This document shows positions 61,217 through 64,000 of a stretch of DNA of 64,000 nucleotides, piece after piece. Source of the DNA: Rodentolepis nana. Its lineage: Eukaryota; Platyhelminthes; Cestoda; Cyclophyllidea; Hymenolepididae. The translations under genes and the position numbers were made by a program. Within the stretch, counting starts at the first letter, position 1. The number at the start of each line of letters is the position of its first letter. The notes below the pieces were generated by a model. That model did no database searches and had not been told where the DNA came from. It saw only the letters and a program-made list of their open reading frames with translations. The stretch covers positions 1 to 64,000 of the forward strand of contig UZAE01012017.1 in NCBI GenBank assembly GCA_900617975.1, read 5' to 3'.

Positions 61217-63430
61217 ATGTCTCAATTCGGTTGCCCAATTTGTCAAGAAAAGTTAAATTCGAACTACGGAGCTAATATATCCGCTTTACCTTGTGGACAT
61301 GTCTTCCATGAGGATTGTATTATACGATGGCTAAAATATCGACCGTCCTGTCCTCACTGTCGTTGTCAAACAAACACGGTGGAACTGCTGAAGTTGTTTT
61401 TCAATTATGCGTCCACAGATGTGTCGTTTAGCGAAGATGTAAGCTGATAGCTTGTGAATAACAATTTATTATATTTGGATTAATAATAACTACGTTCTTG
61501 TCTCGTTCTCAGGTTTCAAGTAATCCTACTGATTTACTTGAACAGAATCAAGCTCTTCGCAAGGAAATTCTTTCGTGCAAAGACAGAATACATAATCTAG
61601 AAGAAAATAGTAAGGAACAAACAAAATCCAGGGATGAAATCCTTAATCTCTACAATCAAACATTCGAACTTCTTAGTGAGACTAATCAGAAATACAACCG
61701 CGCAAAGTTGATTTATTAAATACTAACGAATTATGTTATTTTCTTGAAAAGCATATTGATGTTCTGATTTTGCTTCTTTCCCTAGAGCTCAATTGGCCAG
61801 TTATCACGAGGTTTTGGCCGAAGCAGAAAGGATGAAGGAAGAATGTATTCAATTGCGTCAACAAGTTGAACAGCTTAAGGATATAGAAGTACTCATTAGG
61901 GGAAATGAAACAAATGCTAATGAATTGATGGGTAAGTACCTGGATCAACAAGGACATTACACCCCGGAGGTGATTACTGAATTGTTCAAGTGGTTGGCAG
62001 TACTGCGTAGCGAACTCGCCGATAGTAAACTGCGTATCTCCAAGTATCGCAAAGATGCCTATCGATTGCGTCGCGCTCATGCGTCAGCCAACAATCGGGT
62101 CTCCGGTTTAGAGAGAAAATTGGAGAATTATACGAATCGAATATCCCAATTAGAGGCTGATATGGCGCAGATGTGCGAGCAACAAGCAAATGATGCTCCT
62201 AACGCTACTAGTGTTAGCGATTCTTCATGTAACCCCACTCCTGTTACTCCTTTGTCAATCAGTTCTGCCAATGAAACTACACTTGATTTGGATCGGTGCC
62301 TCAGTTTTATCGATCTTATGTCACCTGAAATCAATTCCAAAGGCCAGGGAGTCTTCCAGTCACCTACCGTCAATGTAAGTGACGCTTTATTGTTGTAATT
62401 CGAGTTCATTGGGTGGTTTTGATGCTGAAAATATTTGCCACACGTTGTCCCAGATACTTCTTATTTTGTTAATATTAAGTTCGCTTAAAACGGTTTTCTA
62501 AGTGAAAATCACACCCCACGTGGATTGGTATTAAGCTAAATATATGACGCATATTTTATAAATCAGCTTAAAATTTTTCATTTAAAGCTTTATAAGAACA
62601 AAGGGTGCTTTTATTCAGTTTGCACAAGTCAAATCAACAGGGCCAAATAAACGAGACTTTTAATAATTCTTAACAGCTCTCCTGTTTCTTCTCTCTCATA
62701 CATGTTGGTGGGTGAATGACGTAGAAATGTGTTTAGCTTGTTCTGGTTTGTAGGCAGGCCACTGGTTACCACTCTGTACTCTATCATTTCTAGTACATAT
62801 TTGTCATCATAGACGATGTGTTGGAATTATTTAAAGTTGACAAATTTTCAAATCTCTTCATATATGAAGATACTACAGATTAATGGTGTCTGAGTAAATC
62901 ACGTGTAAACAGAAGTCAATCGGAATGTATTATGGGAAACTAAATGATCTTAGGTTAGAACAGCAACACCTTGCTACTGAAGAATTGGAAGTAGAGTTTG
63001 TTAAAGCAATTGCCAACACGTAGAACATCAATGGGACCGTACAAAATTAACCCCCCACCGCTTAGTTACAGCTTTTAGAGCATCCTGGTCTGTCTAATTT
63101 CACATTTTTAGATCATTCTGCAATTGGGTGCCGTATCCATTGTATTTTCTTTTCTAAATGATTTAGACAACCGATACACCACTTTCCAATCCATTCAAGA
63201 GGACTCTACGACCAATTGAAAAGCCTAAACCACGCCAGAAACACTCCAGTCTTTTCAAACTTGCGATAATGAGAGATTATGGGAAATCCTCCGATGGAAT
63301 AACCACTTCTTCGGCTGGCAAAAGCACCCGTTATAATGGTTTCGGTGGACAGGAGGCAAATGCAGGCCCAACCAGTATATTCAGTCGCCTGAACAGACCC
63401 GGAAGCCTAGTCAATGGGAAAAAAGTGTAA
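61217..63430 (+). CDS. TRAIP: TRAIP-type RING E3 ubiquitin ligase
   Basis: TRAIP is a replisome-associated E3 that ubiquitinates the CMG helicase at converged or crosslink-stalled forks. Exons: 61217-61438, 61513-61706, 61786-62374, 63167-63430; 1,269 nt, all in phase, 422 residues (human 469). The N-terminal RING is C-x2-C, then CGH, H-x2-C and C-x2-C (CPIC, LPCGHVFHEDC, CPHC), followed by KLFFNYA as in human NKLFFDLA. A long coiled coil covers roughly residues 80-290. The DIEVLIRGNE segment parallels human QIELLLQSQR, and YNGFGGQ near the C-terminus parallels human FDGLGGR. The human C-terminal PCNA-binding box is not evident; SSLFKLAI is the nearest resemblance. Exon 2 uses a weak GTTGAT donor. 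No AATAAA was found in the following 170 nt. Confidence 0.9.
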
Positions 63431-64000
63431 ACCAAAAAATTCATGAGCGTATATGCATATCTATGTACACATGTATTATTGTATGTAATCTATTTCTTTT
63501 ACAAAGTCAGATTTAAAGCCAATGTGTGTGCGTGTGTTGTTTTTAATATTCTGAAAAAGCAGAAGTCAAAAATAAGAAGTTGATTAGAACACATCATGCG
63601 TCGAAAGCAGTGTTGGTAAAATTAAGTGGCTGGGCGGGTCTACAGTCACCTCTGCTTAATCGAAAATCGGAAATCATTGAAACGCCGTAGTAATGCACGA
63701 ATGCAGCTGCCACAACAAACACGTGGAAGATCTGGTGACTTTGAAACTAAAAGAGAAAAAATATTGTTTTGGCGGAGGATTAGTATAAACTGCAAGCCCG
63801 TGTTGAGAAACACTCATTTTGCTGTATCACCAGACCAATTAAAAAACGATAAGTTGTAGTTGGAGAAATGTAGGAGTATCAGTGTTACACTTTACAAGTG
63901 GTTGGGAAAGTAAACTAATATGGTTCAATATTTTGTAGTTTTGATTATTAAGCAACCTCTCTAATGTAATTTCACACTTCTAAATAATTGGGAAGTTAGG
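63431..64000. other. TRAIP 3' flank
   Basis: AT-rich, with no poly(A) hexamer or exon I can support. The 77-codon frame at 63626 is unremarkable. Confidence 0.6.

Noticed and set aside
63626..63859. 77-codon frame downstream of TRAIP
   Set aside because: No splice sites, start context or homology; TRAIP already ends with a good stop at 63430.

Overview
The window is AT-rich eukaryotic nuclear DNA with split genes. It most likely comes from a parasitic flatworm, and a tapeworm is the best guess. Three things point there: introns are either 33-41 bp 'mini-introns' or several kilobases long; four animal genes can be rebuilt exon by exon through good GT/AG sites; and a decayed LTR element resembles the Ty3/gypsy CsRn1 group of flatworms. 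The organism call is inference.

Layout. (1) 512-3585, minus: GTF2H4 (TFIIH p52), eight exons here, 3' end beyond the left edge. (2) 3940-21958, plus: MMS19, 17 exons summing exactly to 1,075 codons plus stop, head-to-head with GTF2H4 across 354 bp. (3) 24344-55170, minus: a PP2A B''-family regulatory subunit (PPP2R3), tail-to-tail with MMS19. Its 3' core is well resolved. A long proline/serine-rich linker and a distant first exon are less certain, because the exon 1 to exon 2 join does not keep phase. (4) 57629-58396, plus: last exon of an unrecognised gene with a poly(A) signal 13 nt after its stop. (5) 59356-60688: a degenerate LTR retroelement. (6) 61217-63430, plus: TRAIP, four exons.

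The genes share a theme. GTF2H4 is a core TFIIH subunit. MMS19 delivers iron-sulfur clusters to the TFIIH helicase XPD, among other clients. B'' subunits such as PR48/PR70 direct PP2A to the licensing factor CDC6. TRAIP is a replisome ubiquitin ligase. Only the GTF2H4-MMS19 pair is close enough to suggest shared regulation.

Repeats. A short retroposon of about 310-390 bp occurs in at least five long copies, each bounded by a 10-19 bp target-site duplication, plus truncated copies. A second short element has a different body but the same roughly 55-nt 3' tail, so both probably use the same LINE machinery. Neither shows a convincing tRNA-type promoter by eye. There are also many poly(C)/poly(G) runs, three containing an undetermined base, one (AT)n tract and a diverged repeat inside the long PPP2R3 intron. 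No tRNA, rRNA, CRISPR or prokaryotic-type operon was seen.
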